From CAYLYM01 sp964387645 (GTDB lineage Bacteria; Calditrichota; Calditrichia; RBG-13-44-9): a stretch of DNA of 22,573 nt. The notes under the pieces were generated by a model. The model was not told the DNA's origin, searched no databases, and was given only the letters and a program-made list of their open reading frames with translations. This document shows positions 8,701-15,887 of the stretch, in pieces. The translations under genes and the position numbers were made by a program. The stretch's first letter is position 1; each line of letters starts with the position of its first letter. The stretch lies in NCBI GenBank assembly GCA_964387645.1, contig CAYLYM010000064.1, forward strand, positions 1 through 22,573, read 5' to 3'.

Positions 8701-9487
8701 AAATACTAAAAAAATTGTTTTTGTGGTTCTTGGTGTCTGTTTTGTTTGTTCTCTGTTAGTCTCCATCTTCACTGTTACCCTAAGAGATAAGCAGGAACAA
8801 AACAAAAAAATCGATATGCTTCAGAATATCCTAATTGCCGGAGACTTATATCATAAAGGGATTGATATTCAAAAAACCTTTGAAAAAAAAATAAAACCCA
8901 TAATAGTAGACTTAACAAATAGCAAAATATTACCCGATGAGCAATATACTGAAAAAGTTAATATAGAAAATTTCAATATCAAAGAATGGGCTGAAGATCC
9001 TGAAATCAGCATAACAATTCCGAAAGAAAAAGATATTGCCAAAATAAGGAAAATTCCTAAATACATGGTAGTTTATCAGGTGATATCAGATAATGGCAAA
9101 GTTGATAGATATATTTTTCCGATTTATGGAAAAGGACTTTGGTCTACACTATACGGGTTTATTGCTTTAAGCAAAGATTTAAGAACAATCCAGGGATTTA
9201 CATTTTATGAGCATGGTGAAACACCTGGTCTGGGTGGAGAAGTTGATAATCCACGCTGGAAAGCAATTTGGAAAGGCAAACAAGCTTATGATGAAAACTG
9301 GAATGTCAAAATCACAGTAATCAAAGGAAAGGTAGACCCATCTAATCCAAATGCTAAATACCAGGTAGATGGATTATCTGGAGCAACTTTAACCACCCGA
9401 GGGGTAGATAATTTAGTTAAATTTTGGCTTGGTGAAAATGGATATGGTCGTTTCATCAAGCAATTAAAAGAAGGAGAGGTTTCATGA
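8690..9487 (+). CDS. nqrC: Na+-translocating NADH:quinone reductase subunit C
   Basis: 265 residues. The ATG at 8690 follows AAGAGGAGA at 8671-8679 and lies inside the end of nqrB. A single N-terminal membrane helix (about 8-28) anchors a periplasmic flavin domain. The FMN-attachment motif is SGATLTTRGV with Thr about 233, matching the ApbE target consensus D(G)xSGATxT. The GETPGLGGEV block is also typical of NqrC/RnfG. It passes electrons in the Na+-NQR complex through covalent FMN. Its stop overlaps the nqrD ATG (ATGA), suggesting translational coupling. Confidence 0.97.
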   Translation: MSAENTKKIVFVVLGVCFVCSLLVSIFTVTLRDKQEQNKKIDMLQNILIAGDLYHKGIDIQKTFEKKIKPIIVDLTNSKILPDEQYTEKVNIENFNIKEWAEDPEISITIPKEKDIAKIRKIPKYMVVYQVISDNGKVDRYIFPIYGKGLWSTLYGFIALSKDLRTIQGFTFYEHGETPGLGGEVDNPRWKAIWKGKQAYDENWNVKITVIKGKVDPSNPNAKYQVDGLSGATLTTRGVDNLVKFWLGENGYGRFIKQLKEGEVS

Positions 9488-10104
9488 ACAAGTACCGAAA
9501 AGTATTGCTTGATCCTCTATTTAACGAGAATCCCATAACTAAGCAAATTTTAGGAATTTGTTCCGCACTTGCAGTGACTTCTAAATTAGAAACATCGGTA
9601 GTAATGGCAGCTGCGGTAATCTTTGTAACTTCATTCTCCAATCTCTCAGTAAGCCTAATTCGCAACCATATCTCTGCCAGTACGCGAATATTGATAGAAA
9701 TGACTATTATTGCATCTCTGGTAATCATTGCCGACCAGATTATTAAGGCTTATGCATACGACATCAGTAAACAGTTATCCGTTTATGTAGGTTTAATCAT
9801 AACAAACTGCATCATTATGGGTCGAGCTGAAGCATTTGCACTGAAAAATCCACCATTACTTAGCCTGGTAGATGGACTTGGCAATGGTCTTGGCTATAGT
9901 TTTGTTCTTATCTTTGTAGGGTTTTTCCGTGAATTATTCGGATCTGGAAAATTATTTGGTTTAACTGTTCTACCTATTAACACTGAAGGCGGATGGTACG
10001 TTCCTAATGGTTTATTTCTTTTGTCTCCCAGCGCCTTCTTTTTAATAGGCTTGCTTATTTGGATCATTAGAACCTGGAAGCCAGAACAAGTTGAAGAGGA
10101 ATAA
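9484..10104 (+). CDS. nqrD: Na+-translocating NADH:quinone reductase subunit D
   Basis: 206 residues, with AAGGAGAGG immediately upstream of the ATG. It is an all-membrane subunit of the NqrD/NqrE (RnfE/RnfA) family with about six helices. NqrD and NqrE form an inverted pair that holds an iron centre inside the membrane through two Cys from each. The expected Cys are visible at 26 (GICSALAV) and 109 (ITNCIIMGRAEAF). The first residues (YRKVLLDPLFNENPIT) are characteristic. It is three bases from nqrE. Confidence 0.97.
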   Translation: MNKYRKVLLDPLFNENPITKQILGICSALAVTSKLETSVVMAAAVIFVTSFSNLSVSLIRNHISASTRILIEMTIIASLVIIADQIIKAYAYDISKQLSVYVGLIITNCIIMGRAEAFALKNPPLLSLVDGLGNGLGYSFVLIFVGFFRELFGSGKLFGLTVLPINTEGGWYVPNGLFLLSPSAFFLIGLLIWIIRTWKPEQVEEE

Positions 10105-10107
10105 ACC

Positions 10108-10719
10108 ATGTTAGAACATTATTTAAGCTTATTCATAAAATCCATTTTCATCGAAAACATGGCCCTGTCTTTTTTCTTAGGGATGTGTACTTTTCTGGCT
10201 GTTTCAAAGCGTGTTGAAACAGCTGTGGGTCTTGGCATAGCGGTTATTGTCGTTCAGGGAATTACTGTGCCGGTAAATAATTTGATTTACCACAATGTTT
10301 TGGTTCGTGGAGCTCTTACCTGGGCAGGTTTACCTGATGTCGACCTGACCTTTTTAGGATTGGTTACTTATATTGGTGTAATCGCTTCAATAGTTCAAAT
10401 ATTAGAAATGACTCTGGATAAATTTTTTCCAGCGCTTTACCATGCCTTGGGAATTTTTCTTCCGCTCATTACAGTAAATTGTGCCATATTGGGTGGATCG
10501 CTTTTCATGGTAGAAAGGGATTATAATTTTGCCGAAAGTATTACATACGGCCTGGGATCTGGAGTTGGTTGGGCTCTAGCAATTATTGCTCTGGCTGGAA
10601 TTAGAGAAAAAATGAAATACAGTGACGTACCCAAAGGATTAAGAGGGTTGGGAATCACGTTTATCACAGTAGGCCTCATGGCTATAGCATTCATGTTATT
10701 TTCAGGAATTCAACTTTAG
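10108..10719 (+). CDS. nqrE: Na+-translocating NADH:quinone reductase subunit E
   Basis: 203 residues, with AGAGGA eight bases before the ATG. It is an all-membrane partner of NqrD. The opening (EHYLSLFIKSIFIENMALSF) is diagnostic of NqrE. The intramembrane iron-binding Cys are at 27 (LGMCTFLAVSK) and 125 (ITVNCAILGG). It is separated by 12 bp from nqrF. Confidence 0.97.
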   Translation: MLEHYLSLFIKSIFIENMALSFFLGMCTFLAVSKRVETAVGLGIAVIVVQGITVPVNNLIYHNVLVRGALTWAGLPDVDLTFLGLVTYIGVIASIVQILEMTLDKFFPALYHALGIFLPLITVNCAILGGSLFMVERDYNFAESITYGLGSGVGWALAIIALAGIREKMKYSDVPKGLRGLGITFITVGLMAIAFMLFSGIQL

Positions 10720-10731
10720 AGGACCGATTGA

Positions 10732-11967
10732 ATGGAAGAATTAAGTCTAATACTACTTGGCGTATTAATGTTTACCATTATTATATCTTTGTTGGTGTTA
10801 ATTATTCTATTTGCCCGTTCAAAACTTGTTCCTAGTGGGAACGTCAAAATTGTCATTAACGAAGACCCCAATAAAACTGTTGAAGCACCAATAGGTAGTA
10901 AGCTGCTATTTGCTTTGGCAGATAATAATATTTATCTGCCATCTGCTTGCGGTGGGAGTGGAACTTGTGGTGAGTGTAAATGCATCATTACAGAAGGTGG
11001 AGGTGATATTCTTCCCACAGAGAAGGCTAAACTTACCCGAGGAGAAATAAAACAAGGTTATCGCTTAAGCTGCCAGGTTCCAGTAAAAAATGATATGAAG
11101 ATTGAAATTCCACCAGAAGTCTTTGAAATTAAAAAGTGGGTATGTACCGTTCGTTCTAATAGAAATGTCGCTACTTTTATTAAAGAACTCATTCTGGATC
11201 TTCCTCCGGGAGAAAATGTAGAATTCCGAGCAGGGGGATATATTCAAATTGAAGCACCACCACATACAGTTTATTTTAAAGATTTCGACATTGACGAAGA
11301 GTATAGAGAAGATTGGGAAAAACTTGGATTGTTTAATCTGGTCTCAAAAGTGGATGAGCCAATTGTTCGTGCTTACTCCATGGCTAATTATCCAGATGAA
11401 AAAGGTATTATTATGCTGAATGTTCGAATTGCAACTCCCCCACCCCATCAGCCCAATGTGCCTCCAGGTAAAATGTCTTCCTATATTTTTAATCTAAAAC
11501 CAGGTGATAAAGTAACTATATCAGGACCTTATGGTGAATTTTTCGCTAGAGAAACAAATAACGAGATGATTTTTATTGGTGGTGGTGCTGGAATGGCTCC
11601 AATGCGCTCACATATTTTCGATCAGTTAAAAAGAATTAAAACAAAACGAAAAATCAGTTTCTGGTACGGTGCGCGAAGTTTAAGAGAAGCTTTTTACGTT
11701 GAAGAGTTCAATAAACTATCAAAAGAACACGAAAATTTTAGCTGGGTACTAGGACTATCTGAGCCTTTACCTGAAGATAACTGGACGGGACCAGTTGGAT
11801 TTATTCATCAAATTCTCTACGATATGTACTTGAAAGATCACCCCGCTCCAGAAGATTGCGAATATTACTTATGCGGTCCTCCATTGATGATTCAAGCGGT
11901 TTTAAAGATGCTTGATGATTTAGGTGTCGAATCAGAAAATATTCTGTTTGATGATTTTGGTGGATAA
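10732..11967 (+). CDS. nqrF: Na+-translocating NADH:quinone reductase subunit F (NADH-oxidising)
   Basis: 411 residues. NqrF is the entry point for electrons: it oxidises NADH through FAD and passes electrons to a [2Fe-2S] centre. An N-terminal membrane helix lies at about 5-27. The plant-type ferredoxin motif CxxxxxCxxC is visible at Cys73, Cys79 and Cys82, with the fourth ligand Cys114. The FAD-binding motif RAYSMANYP and NADH-binding GGGAGMAPMRSH follow. The family C-terminus CGPPLM...ILFDDFGG is intact. The ribosome site GAGGA lies eight bases upstream. It is the last structural gene of the complex. Confidence 0.98.
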   Translation: MEELSLILLGVLMFTIIISLLVLIILFARSKLVPSGNVKIVINEDPNKTVEAPIGSKLLFALADNNIYLPSACGGSGTCGECKCIITEGGGDILPTEKAKLTRGEIKQGYRLSCQVPVKNDMKIEIPPEVFEIKKWVCTVRSNRNVATFIKELILDLPPGENVEFRAGGYIQIEAPPHTVYFKDFDIDEEYREDWEKLGLFNLVSKVDEPIVRAYSMANYPDEKGIIMLNVRIATPPPHQPNVPPGKMSSYIFNLKPGDKVTISGPYGEFFARETNNEMIFIGGGAGMAPMRSHIFDQLKRIKTKRKISFWYGARSLREAFYVEEFNKLSKEHENFSWVLGLSEPLPEDNWTGPVGFIHQILYDMYLKDHPAPEDCEYYLCGPPLMIQAVLKMLDDLGVESENILFDDFGG

Positions 11968-12157
11968 ATTTTATTCTTGATTCAACAATTTCAATAGAAA
12001 GAGGAAGATTTCTCTTCATCATTAGCATAAAATTATTTAATTTATTTTATTAAATATTTCTTTGAACAGGAATCGCAAAAATGCCCGCAAAAAACGAGGC
12101 CCGAGCACTCCTGTATTTTAATTATACGTAATGAAAAGATTAGATGAGGTAATCAAA

Positions 12158-12622
12158 ATGAAAACTGCCGAAGAAATCTTAAAGCAAAAAGACAAAGATA
12201 CTGTCTGGGTAACACCAGATACCACAGTACACGATACGTTAAGTGTAATGCTGGATAACAACATCGGTTCAATTTTGATAAAGAATGGTGAGAAATTCGT
12301 GGGTATATGGACCGAACGAGATTTAATGAGAAATACAGTTTCCTCCAATTTTGATCCCAAAAAAGCAAAGGTGGGCAACTTGATGACCACAGGACTATTT
12401 ACTGCACCTCATACCGATACTATTTACAACCTCTTAGACAAATTTCTTGGCCAAAGGATCAGGCATCTTCTGATTGAAAAAGAGGGAAAAATCATTGGAC
12501 TTCTCTCAATCGGAGACGTCGTTCGCGCCGCCTTAATAGATAAAACAGAAGAATTACAGAAATTGAATGCCATAGTGAGCTGGGAATATTACGAAAATTG
12601 GCACTGGCCCAGGAAAAAGTGA
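12158..12622 (+). CDS. CBS-domain pair protein
   Basis: 154 residues from the ATG at 12158, which has GAGGT seven bases upstream; an in-frame ATG at 12131 has no ribosome site. Two CBS domains form a Bateman module at about 4-60 and 68-125, with typical GSILIKNGEKFVGIWTERDL and RHLLIEKEGKIIGLLSIGDV segments. Such modules usually bind adenine nucleotides or similar ligands and regulate a partner; no catalytic domain is attached. The tail is aromatic (SWEYYENWHWP). It sits in the same direction between nqrF and apbE, so a link to respiration or energy status is plausible but inferred. It is not part of the usual nqr cluster. Confidence 0.9.
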   Translation: MKTAEEILKQKDKDTVWVTPDTTVHDTLSVMLDNNIGSILIKNGEKFVGIWTERDLMRNTVSSNFDPKKAKVGNLMTTGLFTAPHTDTIYNLLDKFLGQRIRHLLIEKEGKIIGLLSIGDVVRAALIDKTEELQKLNAIVSWEYYENWHWPRKK

Positions 12623-12665
12623 ACTATAAATCTCAGAAAATTAAGTAAATAAATTATATTAAGAT

Positions 12666-13715
12666 ATGAATCATATAGTAAAAAATTTCATTAAGTTTAG
12701 TGTCTACATTTTTCTTTTTTCGCTGTTCTTCCTTCACTGTGGTACCACTGACGAATCTGATCGTCTGCATATTTGCAACGGTCAAACCATGGGTACATTT
12801 TTTTCCGTAAAAATAGTAAAACAAGAAAATTTTGAAGAAAACGACTATGTTAAAATAGATCAAGAGATTGACAAACGTTTGCGTTATGTAAATCAATTAA
12901 TGTCTACTTACATCGACAGTTCTGAAATCTCCCGGTTTAATCAATATGCTGACACCAACTGGTTTGCCGTCTCACCTGAAGTGGCTCGGGTTGTTCACTA
13001 TGCCTTAGAGGTTTCCCGGATATCAGAGGGAGCCTTTGATATCACTGTTGGGCCACTGGTTAATTTATGGGGTTTTGGACCAGAAAAACGCCCCTCCCTC
13101 ATTCCGGATGAAAAGGAAATTAAAGAAAGAAAATCAAAAGTAGGTTACGAAAAACTGGCTGTAAGAATTTCTCCAGCAGCCTTACAAAAAAAAATTCCTG
13201 ACTTATATTGCGATCTTTCGGCAATTGCCAAAGGATATGGCGTAGATGTTATCGCGGATTTTTTAGATTCTATGCAAGTAAAATCTTATTTAATCGAAAT
13301 CGGTGGCGAAATAAGAACTCGCGGCAGAAATCATCTGGGAAAATTATGGAGAATCGGAATTTCTACTCCCAGTGAAAAAATGGGTATCCAGAAAGTGATC
13401 CAGTTGAATAACGAAGCGGTGGCCACATCCGGCGACTATTTAAATTATTTCGAAGTCAATGGTGTACGCTATTCCCACACCATCGATCCCCGCACCGGAC
13501 GACCTATTACCCATAAGCTGGCTTCGGTCACAGTTGTTCATCAATCTTGCATGATGGCCGATGCGCTGGCAACTGCAATCGACGTAATGGGACCGGAAAA
13601 GGGACTGGAATTTGCAAAAAAACAGAAACTTCCTGTCTTCTTAATTGTTAAAGGTGAAAACGGATTCATTGAAAAAATGACTCCAGAGTTCAAAAAAATT
13701 CTGGAATTGAATTAA
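12666..13715 (+). CDS. apbE: FAD:protein FMN transferase (flavin transferase for NqrB/NqrC)
   Basis: 349 residues. ApbE uses FAD to attach FMN covalently to Thr in (S/T)GAT-type motifs, here expected on NqrB and NqrC encoded upstream. Visible family blocks are GQTMGTFFSV, FDITVGPLVNLWGFGP, CDLSAIAKGYGVD, YLIEIGGEIRTRG, ATSGDYLNYF with HTIDPRTGRPI, and the metal-binding MMADALATAIDVMG. The N-terminal hydrophobic segment ends at Cys25 (FFLHCGTT). The position resembles a lipobox, but His at -1 is not canonical, so lipidation is uncertain; export to the periplasmic side fits the known site of action. Its ribosome site is weak. NqrM follows after 11 bp. Confidence 0.95.
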   Translation: MNHIVKNFIKFSVYIFLFSLFFLHCGTTDESDRLHICNGQTMGTFFSVKIVKQENFEENDYVKIDQEIDKRLRYVNQLMSTYIDSSEISRFNQYADTNWFAVSPEVARVVHYALEVSRISEGAFDITVGPLVNLWGFGPEKRPSLIPDEKEIKERKSKVGYEKLAVRISPAALQKKIPDLYCDLSAIAKGYGVDVIADFLDSMQVKSYLIEIGGEIRTRGRNHLGKLWRIGISTPSEKMGIQKVIQLNNEAVATSGDYLNYFEVNGVRYSHTIDPRTGRPITHKLASVTVVHQSCMMADALATAIDVMGPEKGLEFAKKQKLPVFLIVKGENGFIEKMTPEFKKILELN

Positions 13716-13726
13716 AGAAAGGATGG

Positions 13727-13933
13727 ATGAACATGTTGCAATATCTTTTCGCTTTCGTCGTTATGATTGTTGTTTTTACCGGTATGATGTTAGCTTTAAC
13801 CTTTAGCAAATACAAACAAAAGGGATCCGGGTGCTGCGGTGGTGGCCATTGTTCTATGAATACCCATAGTTCTGGTAACAATTGTTACAATGATAAAATA
13901 ACTTCTGAAGATAAATATCCCAACAAATCTTAA
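13727..13933 (+). CDS. nqrM: NqrM-like Na+-NQR maturation protein (DUF539)
   Basis: 68 residues with one N-terminal membrane helix (about 5-25) and a Cys/Gly-rich tail. NqrM is a small membrane protein needed to deliver iron to the NqrD/NqrE Cys site. The tail has Cys36, Cys37, Cys42 and Cys53 in GSGCCGGGHCSMNTH; the CGG core fits the family, but the spacing of the later Cys differs from the enterobacterial and Vibrio form I know. Size, topology and position immediately after apbE all support the call. The ATG at 13727 has AAAGAAAGG close upstream; an ATG at 13733 is an alternative. Confidence 0.85.
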   Translation: MNMLQYLFAFVVMIVVFTGMMLALTFSKYKQKGSGCCGGGHCSMNTHSSGNNCYNDKITSEDKYPNKS

Positions 13934-13998
13934 AACATATTTTGGGGGTCAAAATAAACATTTAGGAAAAATAGAATAATTTAACTATTTAGATATAA

Positions 13999-14017
13999 GT
14001 TATTAATTATTAATAAC
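13999..14017. terminator. Possible AT-rich hairpin between convergent genes
   Basis: GTTATTAA and TTAATAAC form a perfect 8-bp inverted repeat with a TTA loop, between the end of nqrM and the convergent sorting-domain gene. It is AT-only apart from its ends and lacks a clean T tract, so it would be a weak terminator. Confidence 0.3.
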
Positions 14018-14020
14018 CCA

Positions 14021-14863
14021 CTATTTTATTAAAATCATTTTTCGACTCTGACTTATTGTTTGAGTTTTTAATTTATAGATATAAACACCGCTTGATACCG
14101 GATTTCCATTGAGATCAGTTCCATCCCAGATTTTCCTGTAAATCCCCGGACGATAGCTTTCATTTTGAATCAGATATTTGACCAGGTTACCTCTGATATC
14201 GTAAATAATCAAATAAATACGGCTTTTTTGATTTAATCTAAATTTAATTGCCGTAGAGTGATTAAAGGGATTTGGAAAATTCGGTAAAAGTTCCAATTCT
14301 TTAACTAGCTTTGTTCGATCTAATGTTTGAATATCTGAAATTGCGGACCGCACAACTGTGCGGAGTAGAAGATCGATATCTTCTACAACCCACCAGTTTC
14401 AGCCATCAGTATTATATGTTCGCCCAGAAAGAGGATCTCTGTCTTCAGCTCCAATTTTTAATAAAGAATGCCCATTATCTTTTAATACCACATAAAAATC
14501 ACTATTGATAATTATACGCTCCGATTCCAGATCAATTTCATTCCATCCAACTTGCTGGGCATTTAACTCATAAGGACCATATATTAACCTTCCCGGTTCT
14601 TGGTCCCCTTCATCATAAATTTCAAGGATGAAATAATCACTACCGGTTAGCTCTGGAACATAATATATCACGCTAAGCACTTGGGAAGGAATTATAGGGG
14701 GGGTAAATTTTGTTGCAAAAACGTTACCAGCACTTACATTAAATTGTAACGTTAGATTTGGGTTTCCATCATCATAGGCAAGTTCCTGAACCAACTGTGC
14801 CATAAGGGAATATGTAAAAAAACAATAAACCAGTATTGAAGATAAGAAATAAATTCTTCTCAT
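14021..14863 (-). pseudogene. Exported protein with type IX secretion-like sorting domain, split by an in-frame TGA
   Basis: Read through, the frame is 280 codons. Residues 1 to about 22 are a signal peptide (ending SLMAQ). A beta-rich region follows, opening with AYDDGNPN and holding IIYYVPELTG-type strands, and running to GRTYNTDG at codon 154. Codon 155 is TGA (14399-14401). The same frame then continues NWWVVEDIDLLLRTVVRSA and ends with a classical C-terminal sorting domain: NFPNPFNHSTAIKFRL, IYDIRGNLVKYL, WDGTDLNGNPVSSGVYIYKL and a KMILIK end. There is no frameshift; one codon separates the halves. As read, the product would lack its sorting signal. Two strong hairpins lie just downstream of the TGA, so read-through is possible. 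Function of the N-terminal part is unknown. Confidence 0.8.
14348..14386 (-). other. Two adjacent hairpins downstream of the in-frame TGA
   Basis: On the transcribed (minus) strand, the first hairpin has arms GTAGAAGAT and ATCTTCTAC (14365-14386, four-base spacer) beginning 12 bases after the TGA. The second has arms CCGCACA and TGTGCGG (14348-14363, two-base spacer). Both are perfect and lie inside the reading frame. Confidence 0.7.
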
Positions 14864-15514
14864 AATTCTATCTCAATTCATACGAAATTTAATATAAAAT
14901 TTTAAAAAACAATTATCAACTGCAAAAATTCAGATTTTGAGATTTGACATAAACAAAAACTTTTACAATTATTATTCTAAAAAATTTTAATAATTAAAAT
15001 ATGAAAATTTAACTTAATACATATTAAAAAAGGAACACTAAAATCCTCTTTTAATTTCATCTAATTTCTTGATTATCAGTTTTCAAAATACTATGGTTTT
15101 ATTTTTATTTATATTTTAACTCTATTCCATTAAATTCTGGTATTTTTCAAAAAGTATTGACATTATTTTTTATAAATAGAATTGGATTTATCTAATCCAT
15201 TTTTATTTAAAGCTTGATCATACTATTCAAAAGTTAAAACTTCATAAATCATTTTACTTTTTATCATATTTTTTAATTAAATTAAGTTATTTTCAATATA
15301 TTAATATATTATTTAATTTTGAACTTAACTTCCAAGAAATTTTGCTTTATTCATAACTTCATTCTATTTATTTGCTGCCTATTGAAAATTGGTATAAATT
15401 TTTAGAATGTTAAAAAATCATTGTAAAGAGAAAATACAAATTATATAATTAAATTTAGAATTTGAACTCCTGTTCTATAAATTGGATTAAAGCTTGAAAT
15501 ACTGTAAAAAAACC
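14864..15514. other. Long, extremely AT-rich intergenic stretch
   Basis: About 650 bp with very few G or C bases and no open frame, RNA gene or repeat that I can support, apart from the minus-strand promoter at 14891-14919. Homopolymer A and T runs are frequent. The sequence composition changes abruptly at about 15547, where the structured RNA candidate begins. Confidence 0.5.
14891..14919 (-). promoter_or_regulatory. Promoter for the split sorting-domain gene
   Basis: On the minus strand: -35 TTGATA (14914-14919), 17-bp spacer, -10 TATATT (14891-14896). The predicted start lies about 20 bases before the ATG at 14863. The arrangement is nearly identical to the promoter of the candidate small RNA at 15515-15543. 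Confidence 0.55.
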
Positions 15515-15543
15515 TTGATTTTTTTTGATAGGTAAAATATATT
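15515..15543 (+). promoter_or_regulatory. Promoter of candidate small RNA
   Basis: -35 TTGATT (15515-15520), 17-bp spacer, -10 TATATT (15538-15543). A start six to eight bases downstream falls at about 15549-15551, right at the base of the long stem that follows. Confidence 0.55.
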
Positions 15544-15548
15544 TATGC

Positions 15549-15650
15549 AGGCAATGGGGTTCTCCCCTCAAAGAAACCTCCCTCCCAATTAAAAAATTTT
15601 AATTCGGCCCCATTGCCTGCTAAGGGACACCGATATGGCGTCCCTTTTTT
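15549..15650 (+). ncRNA. Candidate structured small RNA (about 100 nt), C-rich loop, own terminator
   Basis: A GC-rich island in an AT-rich desert. A perfect 13-bp stem pairs GCAGGCAATGGGG (15547-15559) with CCCCATTGCCTGC (15608-15620). Between the arms lie a C-rich single-stranded stretch with CTCCCC and CCTCCCTCCC (15562-15586) and an inner 8-bp hairpin AATTAAAA/TTTTAATT (15587-15604). The GGGG can alternatively pair with the nearer CCCC (GGGG-TTCT-CCCC), giving two competing folds. An intrinsic terminator follows at once. CCUCCC tracts are complementary to ribosome binding sites, as in many trans-acting small RNAs. I do not recognise a known family. The shape (stem, large internal loop, apical stem) faintly recalls 6S RNA but it is short. 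A riboswitch-like leader is less likely since it terminates about 240 bp before acnA. Confidence 0.6.
15622..15650 (+). terminator. Intrinsic terminator of the candidate small RNA
   Basis: Arms AAGGGAC (15622-15628) and GTCCCTT (15640-15646) form a hairpin with a further inner CC/GG pairing, followed by six T residues (15645-15650). Confidence 0.8.
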
Positions 15651-15698
15651 ATTTTAAACAATCTAATCTTTAAAGTGGAGAACATCTATTTACTAAGT

Positions 15699-15729
15699 TT
15701 GACATTCAGGCAAATTTTTTTTAGATAAC
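15699..15729 (+). promoter_or_regulatory. Possible acnA promoter
   Basis: A perfect -35 TTGACA at 15699-15704 is followed by a weak -10: TAGATA with a 17-bp spacer or GATAAC with 19 bp. It would give an acnA leader of about 150 bases. The -10 match is poor, so this is tentative. Confidence 0.3.
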
Positions 15730-15887
15730 GAGAAGCAATAACATTAAAATTTTTCAGATAATTTTTTTTATTTCTACACCTTTTGCATTAAATTTGCGCT
15801 GTTAAATTTCTTTCATTAAGTCTGAACTTTTAAAAAAATTAAATTAGAAAAAATTCTTTTTAAAAAATTAATTTTAAAGGAGAACTT

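Noticed and set aside
12666..12896. Minus-strand small ORF opposite the start of apbE
   Set aside because: It overlaps the apbE N-terminus, has a low-complexity Phe/Tyr-rich translation and no ribosome site.
14399..14401. TGA read as Trp by an alternative genetic code
   Set aside because: TGA is the ordinary stop of the CHAT, nqrB, nqrC and CBS genes here, and Trp is encoded by TGG throughout.
15547..15620. Fluoride (crcB) or other known riboswitch
   Set aside because: The GGGGTTCTCCCC segment is superficially similar to part of the fluoride motif, but the rest of the consensus is missing, a terminator follows, and the next gene (acnA) is about 240 bp away.
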